A DNA stretch of 64,000 nt from Variovorax sp. PBS-H4 (GTDB lineage: Bacteria > Pseudomonadota > Gammaproteobacteria > Burkholderiales > Burkholderiaceae_C): contig NZ_LR594675.1 in assembly GCF_901827205.1 (NCBI RefSeq), positions 1,426,001 to 1,490,000 on the forward strand, read 5' to 3'. Below, piece after piece: positions 1 through 7,459 of the stretch; the stretch's first letter is position 1, and each line of letters opens with the position of its first letter. The notes beneath the pieces are model-generated. The model did no database searches. It was not told where the DNA came from and saw nothing but the letters and a program-made list of their open reading frames with translations. A program made the translations under genes and the position numbers.

Positions 1-146
1 TGAACGTCACGCTCGGGCTGCCGCTGGTGCGCACCAGCCCGGATCACGGCACTGCCTTCGACATCGCGGGGAGCGGCCGGGCCGACGCCAGCAGCCTGAT
101 CGAAGCAATCCGGATGGCGCGCGCGCTGTCTTTCAGCGGCGATTGA
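1..146 (+). CDS. pdxA: 4-hydroxythreonine-4-phosphate dehydrogenase PdxA, C-terminal end only
   Basis: Only the last 47 residues are in the window; the gene enters from the left edge in the frame that begins at base 3 and stops with TGA at 144-146. The fragment reads through LGLPLVRTSPDHGTAFDIAG and then a GRADASSLIEAI stretch. This is the typical end of PdxA, whose S-x-D-H-G-T-A-x-D segment contains a conserved metal/substrate-site histidine. PdxA is an NAD-dependent cytosolic enzyme of the DXP-dependent pyridoxal phosphate pathway. Its last 14 bases overlap the 3' end of mscL on the other strand. The assignment rests on a short but characteristic tail. Confidence 0.85.
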   Translation, partial: NVTLGLPLVRTSPDHGTAFDIAGSGRADASSLIEAIRMARALSFSGD

Positions 147-558
147 GGCTGTCGCGGATCTCGCGCAGCAGCATGATGTCCTCTGGCGGCCCGGCCGGCG
201 GTGATTCCTCGTGCCTGCGACGCAGCTTGTTGATCTGCTTGACCATCAGAAAGATGATGAAGGCGAGGATCACGAAGTTGACCACGATGGTAAAGAAGTT
301 GCCGTACGCCAGTACCGGCACGCCGGCCTTCTTGAGATCCGCCAGGTTGTTGGCGACACCCGGCGGCACCGTGCCCAGCACCACATAGAGATTGGAGAAG
401 TCCAGCTTGCCGAACACCAGGCCAACGACCGGCATGATGATGTCGGACACGACCGAGTCGACGATCTTGCCAAACGCCGCGCCAATGATCACACCGACCG
501 CGAGGTCGACCACGTTGCCCTTGACAGCGAATTCACGAAACTCCTTCATGAAACTCAT
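133..558 (-). CDS. mscL: Large-conductance mechanosensitive channel MscL
   Basis: 141 residues, the usual MscL length. The N-terminus MSFMKEFREFAVKGNVVDLA matches the amphipathic S1 helix and first pore helix, followed by GVIIGAAFGKIVDSVVSDII (TM1). A periplasmic loop and TM2 (around FFTIVVNFVILAFIIFLM) come next, then a charged cytoplasmic bundle ending LLREIRDSLNRR. The start at 556-558 was chosen because the family begins here; an upstream in-frame extension would run into the petA promoter and gene on the other strand. MscL is a homopentameric inner-membrane emergency valve that opens under hypo-osmotic shock. It is convergent with pdxA. Confidence 0.96.
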   Translation of the reverse strand: MSFMKEFREFAVKGNVVDLAVGVIIGAAFGKIVDSVVSDIIMPVVGLVFGKLDFSNLYVVLGTVPPGVANNLADLKKAGVPVLAYGNFFTIVVNFVILAFIIFLMVKQINKLRRRHEESPPAGPPEDIMLLREIRDSLNRR

Positions 559-636
559 GGGATACCTCGGGTGCTTGTTGTTGGATTGCGGCAGTATAGA
601 AGCGCCCATGCCTCGTGGTCGCGCCCTGCGCTCGCG

Positions 637-666
637 TTGAATTCGCTTGTGACGCTCCGCTACAAT
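637..666 (+). promoter_or_regulatory. Predicted sigma-70 promoter of the petABC operon
   Basis: A TTGAAT hexamer (637-642) and a TACAAT hexamer (661-666) are separated by 18 bases, 44 bases before the petA start codon. Both are close to the consensus -35 and -10 elements, and no other good candidate lies between mscL and petA. Confidence 0.6.
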
Positions 667-710
667 CGTCGGTTGACCCAAGCACCCATCGAAGAAGACT
701 GAGGACCCCC

Positions 711-1325
711 ATGAGTGACATCTCCGTCGGCCGCCAGCGGATCGACAGCAGCAAGCGGACGTGGTTGATCGCATCAGGCTGTGCCGGCGCAGTGGGCGGC
801 GTGGCAACTGCCATCCCGTTCGTCAGCACCTTCCAACCTTCTGAAAAAGCCAAGGCCGCCGGTGCCCCAGTCGAGGTCGACATTGGTGGCCTGCAGCCCG
901 GCGAGAAGCTGACCGTTGAATGGCGCGGCAAGCCCGTCTGGATCCTCAAGCGCTCGCCGGCGCAGATTGCCGAACTGCCCAAGCTCGACGGCCTGCTCGC
1001 CGATCCGCAGTCCAAGCGCAATCCCGACGAGTTCACCCCCGAGTACGCGCGCAACGAGAGCCGCTCGATCAAGCCCGAGGTCCTGGTGGTCGTCGGCATC
1101 TGCACCCACCTCGGCTGCTCGCCAACCGACAAGCTGCAGGCCGGCCCACAGCCCTCGCTGCCTGACGATTGGCAAGGCGGCTTCCTGTGCCCCTGCCACG
1201 GCTCGACCTTCGACCTGGCCGGCCGCGTCTTCAAAAACAAGCCTGCGCCGGACAACCTGCCGGTGCCGCCGCACATGTACCTCTCCGACACGCGCCTTCT
1301 GATCGGCGAAGACAAGAAGGCCTGA
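711..1325 (+). CDS. petA: Ubiquinol-cytochrome c reductase iron-sulfur (Rieske) subunit
   Basis: 204 residues. This is the Rieske 2Fe-2S subunit of the bc1 complex, which carries electrons from ubiquinol to cytochrome c1 on the periplasmic side. The N-terminus has a K-R-T-W-L motif followed by a hydrophobic segment (about 18-40), a Tat-type signal anchor. The cluster boxes are C131-T-H133-L-G-C136 and C160-P-C162-H163-G-S, giving two Cys and two His ligands plus the disulfide pair. An ATG further upstream is in frame, but 711 gives the family N-terminus. It is the first gene of petABC; petB follows after 14 bases. Confidence 0.97.
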   Translation: MSDISVGRQRIDSSKRTWLIASGCAGAVGGVATAIPFVSTFQPSEKAKAAGAPVEVDIGGLQPGEKLTVEWRGKPVWILKRSPAQIAELPKLDGLLADPQSKRNPDEFTPEYARNESRSIKPEVLVVVGICTHLGCSPTDKLQAGPQPSLPDDWQGGFLCPCHGSTFDLAGRVFKNKPAPDNLPVPPHMYLSDTRLLIGEDKKA

Positions 1326-1339
1326 GGAGCAAAAGGAAC

Positions 1340-2740
1340 ATGGCTGAATTCAAGGAAATCTCACCCAACGCCCCGGCGGGTGAAAAGCTGCTGAACTGGG
1401 TCGACAACCGTTTCCCGCTCACCAAGCTGTGGAACGACCAGTGGGGCCGGTACTACGCACCGAAGAACTTCAACTTCTGGTACATCTTCGGCTCGCTGGC
1501 GATGCTGGTGCTCGTCATCCAGATCGTGACCGGCATCTTCCTCGTGATGCATTACAAGCCCGATGCGGCGCAGGCCTTCGCCTCGGTCGAGTACATCATG
1601 CGCGACGTGCCGTGGGGATGGCTGATCCGCTACATGCACTCGACCGGTGCCTCGGCCTTCTTCATCGTCGTTTACCTGCACATGTTCCGCGGCCTGATCT
1701 ATGGCAGCTATCGCAAGCCGCGCGAGCTGATCTGGATCTTCGGGTGCGCCATCTTCCTTTGCCTGATGGCCGAGGCCTTCATGGGCTACCTGCTGCCCTG
1801 GGGCCAGATGAGCTACTGGGGCGCGCAGGTGATCGTGAACCTGTTTTCTGCCATCCCCTTCGTCGGCCCCGACCTGGCCCTGCTGATCCGGGGCGATTAC
1901 GTGGTGAGCGATGCCACGCTCAACCGCTTCTTCAGCTTTCACGTGATTGCGGTGCCGCTGGTGCTGCTGGGCCTGGTGGTCGCACATCTGATCGCGTTGC
2001 ACGAAGTGGGCTCGAACAACCCTGATGGCATCGAGATCAAGGCCAAGCGTGGCCCCGACGGCCACCCGCTGGACGGTATTCCGTCGCACCCGTACTACAC
2101 GGTGCATGACATCTTCGGCGTGGTGGTGTTCCTCACCATTTTCTCCGCCGTGATCTTCTTCGCGCCTGAGGCCGGGGGCTATTTCCTCGAGTACAACAAC
2201 TTCATCCCCGCCGATTCGCTGAAGACGCCGAACCACATCGCGCCGGTCTGGTACTTCACGCCCTTCTATTCGATGCTGCGCGCAATCACCAGCGAGATGA
2301 TGTATGCCCTGATCGCCTGTGTCATCGCGGCTGCCGTATTCGGCGTCTGGAAGGCGCGTGTCGCCGCGGTCTTCAAGGCCATCATCGTGATCGTCGCCGT
2401 GGGTGTCGCGGCCATGATGCTGTCGATCGACGCCAAGTTCTGGGGCGTGCTGGTCATGGGCGGCGCCGTCATCATCCTGTTCTTCCTGCCTTGGCTGGAC
2501 CACAGCCCGGTTCGCTCGATCCGCTATCGTCCGACTTGGCACTGGTACCTGTACGGCCTGTTCGTCATCAACTTCGTGGTCCTCGCCTATCTGGGCGTGC
2601 AGCCGCCTTCGCCAACGGGCGAGCGCGTGTCACAGGTGGGTACGCTCTTCTATTTCGGTTTCTTCCTGCTGATGCCGTGGTGGAGCCGCATCGGCGAATT
2701 CAAGCCGGTGCCCGAGCGCGTGACCTTCCACGCGCACTGA
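1340..2740 (+). CDS. petB: Cytochrome b subunit of the bc1 complex
   Basis: 466 residues, a fused full-length cytochrome b as in other proteobacterial bc1 complexes. Eight or nine membrane segments are visible. Heme-ligand histidines lie in the helix containing YMHSTGASAFFIVVYLHMFRG and in the one containing FFSFHVIAVPLVLLGLVVAH. The ubiquinol-site tetrapeptide PVWY is present in HIAPVWYFTPFYSMLRAI. The ATG at 1340 is preceded by AGGAGC and AAAAGGA ribosome-binding sequences; a longer upstream frame is just read-through over petA. It oxidises ubiquinol in the inner membrane and pumps protons by the Q cycle. Confidence 0.98.
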   Translation: MAEFKEISPNAPAGEKLLNWVDNRFPLTKLWNDQWGRYYAPKNFNFWYIFGSLAMLVLVIQIVTGIFLVMHYKPDAAQAFASVEYIMRDVPWGWLIRYMHSTGASAFFIVVYLHMFRGLIYGSYRKPRELIWIFGCAIFLCLMAEAFMGYLLPWGQMSYWGAQVIVNLFSAIPFVGPDLALLIRGDYVVSDATLNRFFSFHVIAVPLVLLGLVVAHLIALHEVGSNNPDGIEIKAKRGPDGHPLDGIPSHPYYTVHDIFGVVVFLTIFSAVIFFAPEAGGYFLEYNNFIPADSLKTPNHIAPVWYFTPFYSMLRAITSEMMYALIACVIAAAVFGVWKARVAAVFKAIIVIVAVGVAAMMLSIDAKFWGVLVMGGAVIILFFLPWLDHSPVRSIRYRPTWHWYLYGLFVINFVVLAYLGVQPPSPTGERVSQVGTLFYFGFFLLMPWWSRIGEFKPVPERVTFHAH

Positions 2741-2761
2741 GAGAGCCGGAGCACACAAACA

Positions 2762-3517
2762 ATGAAGAAACTGATCCTCACCTTGATCGCAGTGCTCGGC
2801 ATCGTGTCCGGCGCGCATGCCGCAGAGGGCGGCATCGCGTGGGACAAGGCGCCGAACAAGACCAACGACCTCGCCGCGCTGCAGAACGGCGCCAAGCTGT
2901 TCGTCAACTACTGCCTCAACTGCCATTCGGCGGCGTTCATGCGCTACAACCGGCTGCGGGACATCGGCATCACCGAGCAGCAAATCAAGGACAACCTGCT
3001 GTTCACCACCGACAAGGTGGGCGAGACCATGAAGGCCAACATCGACCCCGTCCAGGCCAAGGCCTGGTTCGGTGGCGTGCCGCCCGACCTCACCCTGGTC
3101 GCCCGCTCGCGCGCCGGCCACGGCGGCACCGGGGCCGACTACCTCTACACCTACCTGCGTACCTTCTATCGCGATGACACGAAGGCGACCGGCTGGAACA
3201 ACCTGGTGTTCCCGAACGTCGGCATGCCCCATGTGCTGTGGGAAATGCAGGGTGATCGCCGCCCGGTGTTCGACAAAGTCGAAGCCCACGGACATGAGAC
3301 TGAGGTTTTCAAGGGCTGGGAGCAGGTCACACCCGGCACCATGACGCCCCTGCAGTACGACCAGGCCGTGGGCGACCTGGTGGGCTACTTGCAGTGGATG
3401 GCCGAGCCGGCGCAGAACACCCGCGTTCGCGTCGGCGTCTGGGTGCTGCTGTTCCTGGTCCTGGCGCTGGTCTTCGTATGGCGTCTGAATGCCTCGTATT
3501 GGAAAGACGTGAAGTAA
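2762..3517 (+). CDS. petC: Cytochrome c1
   Basis: 251 residues. The N-terminus is a Sec signal peptide (MKKLILTLIAVLGIVSGAHA, cut after AHA). The heme c motif is C51-L-N-C54-H55, and a later N-V-G-M-P-H segment probably supplies the axial methionine. A single C-terminal membrane anchor (about 222-243) ends with WRLNASYWKDVK. It receives electrons from the Rieske protein and passes them to soluble cytochrome c. It is the last gene of petABC, 21 bases after petB, and is followed by a strong hairpin terminator. Confidence 0.98.
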   Translation: MKKLILTLIAVLGIVSGAHAAEGGIAWDKAPNKTNDLAALQNGAKLFVNYCLNCHSAAFMRYNRLRDIGITEQQIKDNLLFTTDKVGETMKANIDPVQAKAWFGGVPPDLTLVARSRAGHGGTGADYLYTYLRTFYRDDTKATGWNNLVFPNVGMPHVLWEMQGDRRPVFDKVEAHGHETEVFKGWEQVTPGTMTPLQYDQAVGDLVGYLQWMAEPAQNTRVRVGVWVLLFLVLALVFVWRLNASYWKDVK

Positions 3518-3560
3518 CAGAGGGAACGCGGCCCAGCTTTTGCGGGCGCGCGTCCTTGCG

Positions 3561-3600
3561 GAGTGGGTTGCCGAGAGCAACCCACTCTTTTTAGTTTTTA
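3561..3600 (+). terminator. Rho-independent terminator after petC
   Basis: A perfect 11-bp inverted repeat (3561-3571 and 3577-3587, arm GAGTGGGTTGC) encloses a 5-base loop and is followed at once by a T-rich run to 3600. It separates petABC from sspA, whose ribosome-binding GGAG begins right at the end of the T-run, so sspAB probably depends on limited read-through or a promoter in this short gap. Confidence 0.85.
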
Positions 3601-3613
3601 GGAGCCTTAAGCC

Positions 3614-4225
3614 ATGATGGTCTTGTATTCAGGAACGACCTGCCCTTTCTCCCATCGTTGCCGCTTCGTGCTGTTCGAAAAAGGCATGGACTTCGAGATC
3701 CGCGACGTCGATCTCTACAACAAGCCGGAGGACATCGGCGTGATGAACCCGTACGGCCAGGTACCGATCCTGGTCGAGCGCGATCTGATCCTGTACGAGT
3801 CGAACATCATCAACGAGTACATCGACGAGCGCTTTCCGCATCCGCAATTGATGCCGGGCGACCCGGTCGACCGCGCTCGCGTGCGCCTGTTCCTGCTCAA
3901 TTTCGAGAAGGAGCTGTTCGTGCATGTGTCCACGCTCGAGAACCGCAGCGCCAAGGGCAACGACAAAGCACTGGAAAAGGCCCGCTCGCATATCCGGGAC
4001 CGGCTAACTCAACTCGCGCCCGTGTTCCTCAAGAACAAATACATGCTTGGCGACAATTTCTCCATGCTGGATGTCGCCATTGCGCCGCTGCTCTGGCGCC
4101 TGGATTACTATGGCATCGACCTGAGCAAGAATGCCGCACCGCTGCTGAAGTACGCCGAGCGCATTTTCTCGCGACCGGCCTACATCGAAGCGCTGACGCC
4201 GTCCGAAAAGGTCATGCGCAAGTAA
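3614..4225 (+). CDS. sspA: Stringent starvation protein A (GST-fold RNA polymerase-associated protein)
   Basis: 203 residues. It has a glutathione-S-transferase fold: a thioredoxin-like N-terminal domain beginning MMVLYSGTTCPFSHRCRFVL, a cis-proline region (GQVPILVE), then an all-helical domain after about residue 85. SspA binds RNA polymerase and alters promoter use during starvation and acid stress; it is not known to conjugate glutathione. GGAG at 3601-3604 is its ribosome-binding site. sspB follows 27 bases later, the usual SspA-SspB pairing downstream of petABC in Betaproteobacteria. Confidence 0.95.
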   Translation: MMVLYSGTTCPFSHRCRFVLFEKGMDFEIRDVDLYNKPEDIGVMNPYGQVPILVERDLILYESNIINEYIDERFPHPQLMPGDPVDRARVRLFLLNFEKELFVHVSTLENRSAKGNDKALEKARSHIRDRLTQLAPVFLKNKYMLGDNFSMLDVAIAPLLWRLDYYGIDLSKNAAPLLKYAERIFSRPAYIEALTPSEKVMRK

Positions 4226-4252
4226 ACGCCGAACGCTGCTGCTGCTTTTTTC

Positions 4253-4828
4253 ATGATCAATGCGCTGGAGTCCTCTTCGACCCGTCCGTACCTGATCCGG
4301 GCGCTGTACGAATGGTGCACGGACAACGGCTTCACCCCTTACGTGGCGGTGCAGGTCGACGACACCGTGCAGGTGCCGCGCGAATACGTGAAAAACGGCG
4401 AGATCGTGTTGAACATCAGCTTCGATGCAACGAGTTCGCTCAAGCTGGGCAACGACTTCATCGAGTTCAAGGCCCGCTTCGCCGGGACCGCGCGTGAGAT
4501 CAGCGTGCCCGTGGGCCGCGTGATTGCGATTTATGCGCGCGAGAACGGCCAGGGCATGGCTTTTCCGGCGCCGGCGCCCAGTAGTACAGCGCCAGTCGAT
4601 GCCGGCTTGGCGGGTGGGCCCGCGGCGCCCGCAGCGCGCGCGCCCCTGCGCGATGCCTCTCGCGGCGCGGAAGCCGACGCCAGCAAGGTGGTGCACCTGA
4701 TCAGCGGTGAAAGCGCAGCCGAAGACGCCGCGGCAACGACGACGGCGTCCACACCGCCCGACCCCGAAGATCCGCCGCGCCCTCCAGGTGCAGGCGGTTC
4801 GCGTCCCTCGCTGAAGCGCATCAAATAG
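4253..4828 (+). CDS. sspB: ClpXP protease specificity-enhancing factor SspB
   Basis: 191 residues. The folded substrate-binding domain covers about 1-105 (TRPYLIRALYEWCTDNGFTP is characteristic). It is followed by a long Ala/Pro-rich flexible linker and a short C-terminal ClpX-binding tail, RPSLKRIK, resembling the XB motif of the E. coli protein. SspB tethers ssrA-tagged polypeptides to ClpX. The linker is unusually long (about 75 residues) but the domain plan is normal. It is co-directional with sspA. Confidence 0.94.
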   Translation: MINALESSSTRPYLIRALYEWCTDNGFTPYVAVQVDDTVQVPREYVKNGEIVLNISFDATSSLKLGNDFIEFKARFAGTAREISVPVGRVIAIYARENGQGMAFPAPAPSSTAPVDAGLAGGPAAPAARAPLRDASRGAEADASKVVHLISGESAAEDAAATTTASTPPDPEDPPRPPGAGGSRPSLKRIK

Positions 4829-4888
4829 CAGATGGAGCGATGGGGCGGCGCACGCGCGGGCGCCGTTAGAATCACAGCCCATTCCCGT

Positions 4889-4964
4889 GCCGCTTTAGCT
4901 CAGTTGGTAGAGCAACCGCCTTGTAAGCGGTAGGTCGTCAGTTCGATTCCGACAAGCGGCACCA
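4889..4964 (+). tRNA. tRNA-Thr (anticodon TGT)
   Basis: The full cloverleaf can be folded by eye: acceptor stem GCCGCTT (4889-4895) with AAGCGGC (4954-4960), D-stem GCTC/GAGC, anticodon stem ACCGC/GCGGT with loop CTTGTAA (anticodon TGT at 4922-4924), the T-arm GTTCGATTC, discriminator A and an encoded CCA (4962-4964). A TAGAAT -10-like hexamer lies at 4867-4872. The 3' end of this gene is the left boundary of the arsenic island. Confidence 0.97.
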
Positions 4965-5036
4965 CACAAAAAATTCGAAATCCGCATGAATGCTGGGTTT
5001 CGGGCGATCCGCAGGGCCTTCCGGTGGTCGAACTCA
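4949..5036 (+). repeat. Left imperfect direct repeat (putative attL) spanning the tRNA-Thr 3' end
   Basis: These 88 bases begin in the tRNA T-arm (CCGACAAGCGGCA) and continue through CACACAAAAAAT, a hairpin region around GCATGAATGCTGGGTTT, and GATCCGCA to CTTCCGGT. They match 7537-7623 at roughly 85 percent by eye with only small gaps. The segment AATCCGCAT...ATGCTGGGTTT folds as a short hairpin followed by T residues, so it may also act as the tRNA terminator. Confidence 0.75.
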
Positions 5037-5113
5037 AGGTAGTTCCACCGGGAAAACCGTATTCGGCTCCCTGCACTTGGCTCGACGCCAAACGGTCTTC
5101 AGAACTTTTCGAC

Positions 5114-5133
5114 ATTTCGACTATCATCGAAAT
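5114..5133 (+). promoter_or_regulatory. ArsR operator overlapping the arsR promoter
   Basis: A perfect inverted repeat ATTTCGA (5114-5120) - 6 bases - TCGAAAT (5127-5133) ends one base before the arsR ATG. Its centre contains TATCAT (5122-5127), a plausible -10 element. If that is right, transcription would begin at or next to the ATG, giving a leaderless arsR mRNA; consistent with this, no Shine-Dalgarno sequence is visible. ArsR/SmtB repressors bind imperfect palindromes of this size that occlude the promoter. Confidence 0.7.
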
Positions 5134-5454
5134 ATGGAAGAAAAAACCGTCGTAGCCAGCCTTGCCGCCCTCGCCCAGCCGGTGCGCCTTCGGGTATTCC
5201 GCGCGCTCGTCGTTGCGGGCCCCGAGGGCCTCACCCCGGGAGTCATTGCGGAGCGCCTTGCGGTGCCCTCCACGAGCCTTTCGTTTCACTTGAAGGAGCT
5301 GACTCACGCGGGCTTGGTTACCCAGGAGCGCGAAGGTAGGAACCTGATCTACCGGGTCGCCTTCGACCAGATGGACGCGCTCCTCGGGTTCCTCACGAAG
5401 AACTGTTGCCAGGGCCAGCACTGCTTCACCGAGGCGACCGCCTGCGCCTGTTGA
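5134..5454 (+). CDS. arsR: ArsR/SmtB-family arsenic-responsive repressor
   Basis: 106 residues with a winged helix-turn-helix (about 15-75: LAQPVRLRVFRALVVAG, recognition region VPSTSLSFHLKELTHAGLV). It lacks the classical ELCVCDL metal site. Instead its C-terminus is cysteine-rich: C91-C92-x4-C97 followed by C104 and C106. This resembles the C-terminal three-cysteine As(III) site described for the Acidithiobacillus ferrooxidans ArsR. The start at 5134 is immediately after the operator palindrome; longer upstream starts would place the operator inside the gene. It is expected to repress the whole block and release DNA on binding arsenite. Confidence 0.92.
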   Translation: MEEKTVVASLAALAQPVRLRVFRALVVAGPEGLTPGVIAERLAVPSTSLSFHLKELTHAGLVTQEREGRNLIYRVAFDQMDALLGFLTKNCCQGQHCFTEATACAC

Positions 5455-5464
5455 AGGGGCTGCC

Positions 5465-5527
5465 ATGATTCGGTTCCACGTCCGCTTCCTGCCGGCTCAA
5501 GACTTTGGTCTACCTGAACACCCATGA
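5465..5527 (+). pseudogene. Possible stub of arsI/cadI (VOC-family) gene
   Basis: A 20-codon frame starting MIRFHVRF, 10 bases after arsR, whose stop overlaps the next ATG (ATGA at 5524-5527). In many ars operons the gene between arsR and arsC encodes an ArsI/CadI-type VOC protein beginning M-K-R-F-H-V. The first six residues and the position fit; the remainder does not. This is a weak inference from a very short match, and the frame could be chance. Confidence 0.3.
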
Positions 5528-5652
5528 CCACTCCAACCTACAACGCCCTCTTCGCATGTACCGGCAACTCAGCCCGTTCCATCCTCGCAGAGGCCTCATG
5601 AACCAGACCTGGAGCACCTGCCATCCAGCGCGAGGTGCGGGCGCTGACATGA
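5524..5652 (+). pseudogene. arsC: Gutted arsC (thioredoxin-type arsenate reductase) remnant
   Basis: The frame begins MTTPTYNALFACTGNSARS, which is the start of an LMW-phosphatase-like arsenate reductase with its P-loop C12-T-G-N-S-A-R-S. After AEAS it meets an in-frame TGA (5599-5601). Still in the same frame it continues GAPAIQREVRALT and stops at 5650-5652, a sequence that resembles the usual ArsC C-terminus. A full ArsC has about 160 residues, so roughly 120 central residues are missing. The redox cysteines of the missing part are gone and the product cannot be functional. It lies 13 bases before acr3, where arsC normally sits. Confidence 0.7.
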
Positions 5653-5665
5653 CCGATTCCCCGAC

Positions 5666-6724
5666 ATGAGCGCAGTCCTCGAACCGTCCCGCCCAAGCGC
5701 GGCCTCCATGAGCGTCTTCGAGCGCTACCTCACGGTGTGGGTCTTCCTCTGCATCGTCTTGGGCATCGCCGTCGGCCAACTGTTCCCCTCGGTGTTTCAG
5801 GCCTTCGGCCGCATGGAGGTCGCGAAGGTGAACATCCCTGTGGGCTTGCTCATCTGGATCATGATCGTGCCGATGCTTCTCCGGGTCGATTTCTCGGCGC
5901 TGGGGCAAGTCGCGGGCCACTGGCGCGGCATCGGCGTGACGCTCTTCGTCAACTGGGCGGTAAAGCCCTTCACGATGGCCTTCCTCGGCTGGCTGTTCGT
6001 GCGGCACGTCTTCGCGGCGCATCTGCCTGCCGACCAACTCGACGATTACGTGGCGGGCCTGATTCTGCTGGCCGCTGCACCATGCACCGCCATGGTTTTC
6101 GTGTGGAGCAGGCTGACGGGCGGGGACCCGGTGTTCACGCTCTCCCAGGTAGCCCTCAACGACACCATCATGGTGTTCGCCTTTGCGCCCATCGTCGGCC
6201 TCCTGCTGGGCCTCTCCGCCATCACGGTGCCGTGGGACACGCTCATCACCTCCGTGGTGCTCTACATCGTCTTGCCGGTCATCCTCGCCCAGCTCTGGCG
6301 GCGCAGCTTGCTGAAGTCCGGCATCGCGACGTTCGAGCGGGCACTGGCACGCATCGGCCCCTGGTCCATCGCGGCTCTGTTGCTCACCCTGGTGCTCCTG
6401 TTCGCGTTCCAGGGCGAGGCCATCCTCAAGCAACCGCTGGTCATTGCGATGCTGGCGGTACCGATCCTCATCCAGGTCGTCTTCAACTCCGGCCTTGCGT
6501 ACTGGCTGAACCGAGTGGTGGGCGAGAAGCACAACGTGGCATGCCCGTCGGCACTGATCGGAGCATCGAACTTCTTCGAGCTGGCCGTCGCCGCCGCCAT
6601 CAGCTTGTTCGGATTCCACTCCGGGGCCGCGCTGGCGACGGTCGTAGGCGTGTTGATCGAGGTGCCGATCATGCTGGCCGTGGTGAAGGTCGTGAATGCT
6701 TCGCGAGGTTGGTATGAACGCTAA
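5666..6724 (+). CDS. acr3: ACR3-family arsenite efflux transporter
   Basis: 352 residues with ten predicted membrane segments. The two residues known to be essential in bacterial Acr3 are both present: Cys140 in AAAPCTAMVFVWS and Glu305 in GASNFFELAVAA. It exports As(III), probably as As(OH)3/proton antiport, across the inner membrane. The ATG at 5666 gives a slightly long hydrophilic N-terminus; the internal Met15 is an alternative start. With arsC destroyed, the block should protect against arsenite but would not reduce arsenate itself. arsH overlaps its 3' end by 11 bases. Confidence 0.95.
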   Translation: MSAVLEPSRPSAASMSVFERYLTVWVFLCIVLGIAVGQLFPSVFQAFGRMEVAKVNIPVGLLIWIMIVPMLLRVDFSALGQVAGHWRGIGVTLFVNWAVKPFTMAFLGWLFVRHVFAAHLPADQLDDYVAGLILLAAAPCTAMVFVWSRLTGGDPVFTLSQVALNDTIMVFAFAPIVGLLLGLSAITVPWDTLITSVVLYIVLPVILAQLWRRSLLKSGIATFERALARIGPWSIAALLLTLVLLFAFQGEAILKQPLVIAMLAVPILIQVVFNSGLAYWLNRVVGEKHNVACPSALIGASNFFELAVAAAISLFGFHSGAALATVVGVLIEVPIMLAVVKVVNASRGWYER

Positions 6725-7427
6725 GCTGCCGAACGTCGATCTGGCGTGCTTCGCAAGGCCCGACCTTGAACGTTTGCACCCACGGGAGCGAGCGACCCAC
6801 GCACCGCGCATCCTGCTGCTGTACGGGTCCGTTCGCGAGCGGTCGTACAGTCGCCTGCTGACTGAGGAAGCGGCCCGCCTGCTGCATGCGCTCGGCGCCG
6901 AGACGCGCACCTTCAACCCCGCTGGCCTGCCGCTCCCCGATGGCGCCCCTCAGGACCATCCGAAGGTGACCGAGCTTCGCGGCCTTGCGGCGTGGTCGGA
7001 GGGCATGGTGTGGACCTCGCCAGAGCGCCACGGCGCCATGAGCGGCATCCTGAAGGCGCAGATCGACTGGATTCCGCTGTCGTTGGGAGCCGTTCGGCCG
7101 ACTCAGGGGAAGACGCTGGCGGTCATGGAGGTGTCGGGAGGGTCACAGTCCTTCAACGCCGTGAATCAGATGCGGGTGCTGGGGCGCTGGATGCGGATGC
7201 TGACCATCCCGAACCAGTCATCAGTGGCGAAGGCGTTCCTGGAGTTCGATGAGGCGGGCCGCATGAAGCCCTCGGCGTACTACGAGCGAGTCGTAGACGT
7301 AATGGAGGAACTCGTGAAGTTCACGCTCCTGACGCGGGATTCGGCGGCGTACTTGGTAGACCGCTACAGCGAACGGAGGGAGTCTGCAGAGAAGTTCTCC
7401 GCGCGGGTCAACCTGCGGTCCATCTGA
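6714..7427 (+). CDS. arsH: ArsH, NADPH-dependent FMN reductase / organoarsenical oxidase
   Basis: 237 residues from the ATG at 6714, which overlaps the acr3 stop region; an in-frame ATG at 6696 would add six residues. A flavodoxin-like fold is indicated by the FMN-phosphate loop LLLYGSVRERSYSR and by SPERHGAMSGILKAQIDWIPL, a stretch typical of ArsH. ArsH oxidises trivalent organoarsenicals to less toxic pentavalent forms using NADPH. It is the last gene of the island, with translational coupling to acr3 likely. Confidence 0.95.
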   Translation: MNAKLPNVDLACFARPDLERLHPRERATHAPRILLLYGSVRERSYSRLLTEEAARLLHALGAETRTFNPAGLPLPDGAPQDHPKVTELRGLAAWSEGMVWTSPERHGAMSGILKAQIDWIPLSLGAVRPTQGKTLAVMEVSGGSQSFNAVNQMRVLGRWMRMLTIPNQSSVAKAFLEFDEAGRMKPSAYYERVVDVMEELVKFTLLTRDSAAYLVDRYSERRESAEKFSARVNLRSI

Positions 7428-7459
7428 CGCCGGGAGGCGAACGCTCACATGATAGATGT

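Noticed and set aside
1169..1339. N-terminal extension of petB
   Set aside because: It overlaps petA out of frame; the ATG at 1340 has a ribosome-binding site and the family N-terminus.
5599..5601. In-frame TGA in arsC as a selenocysteine codon
   Set aside because: There is no suitable hairpin after it that I can see, most of the enzyme is missing, and ArsC is not a known selenoprotein; decay is simpler.
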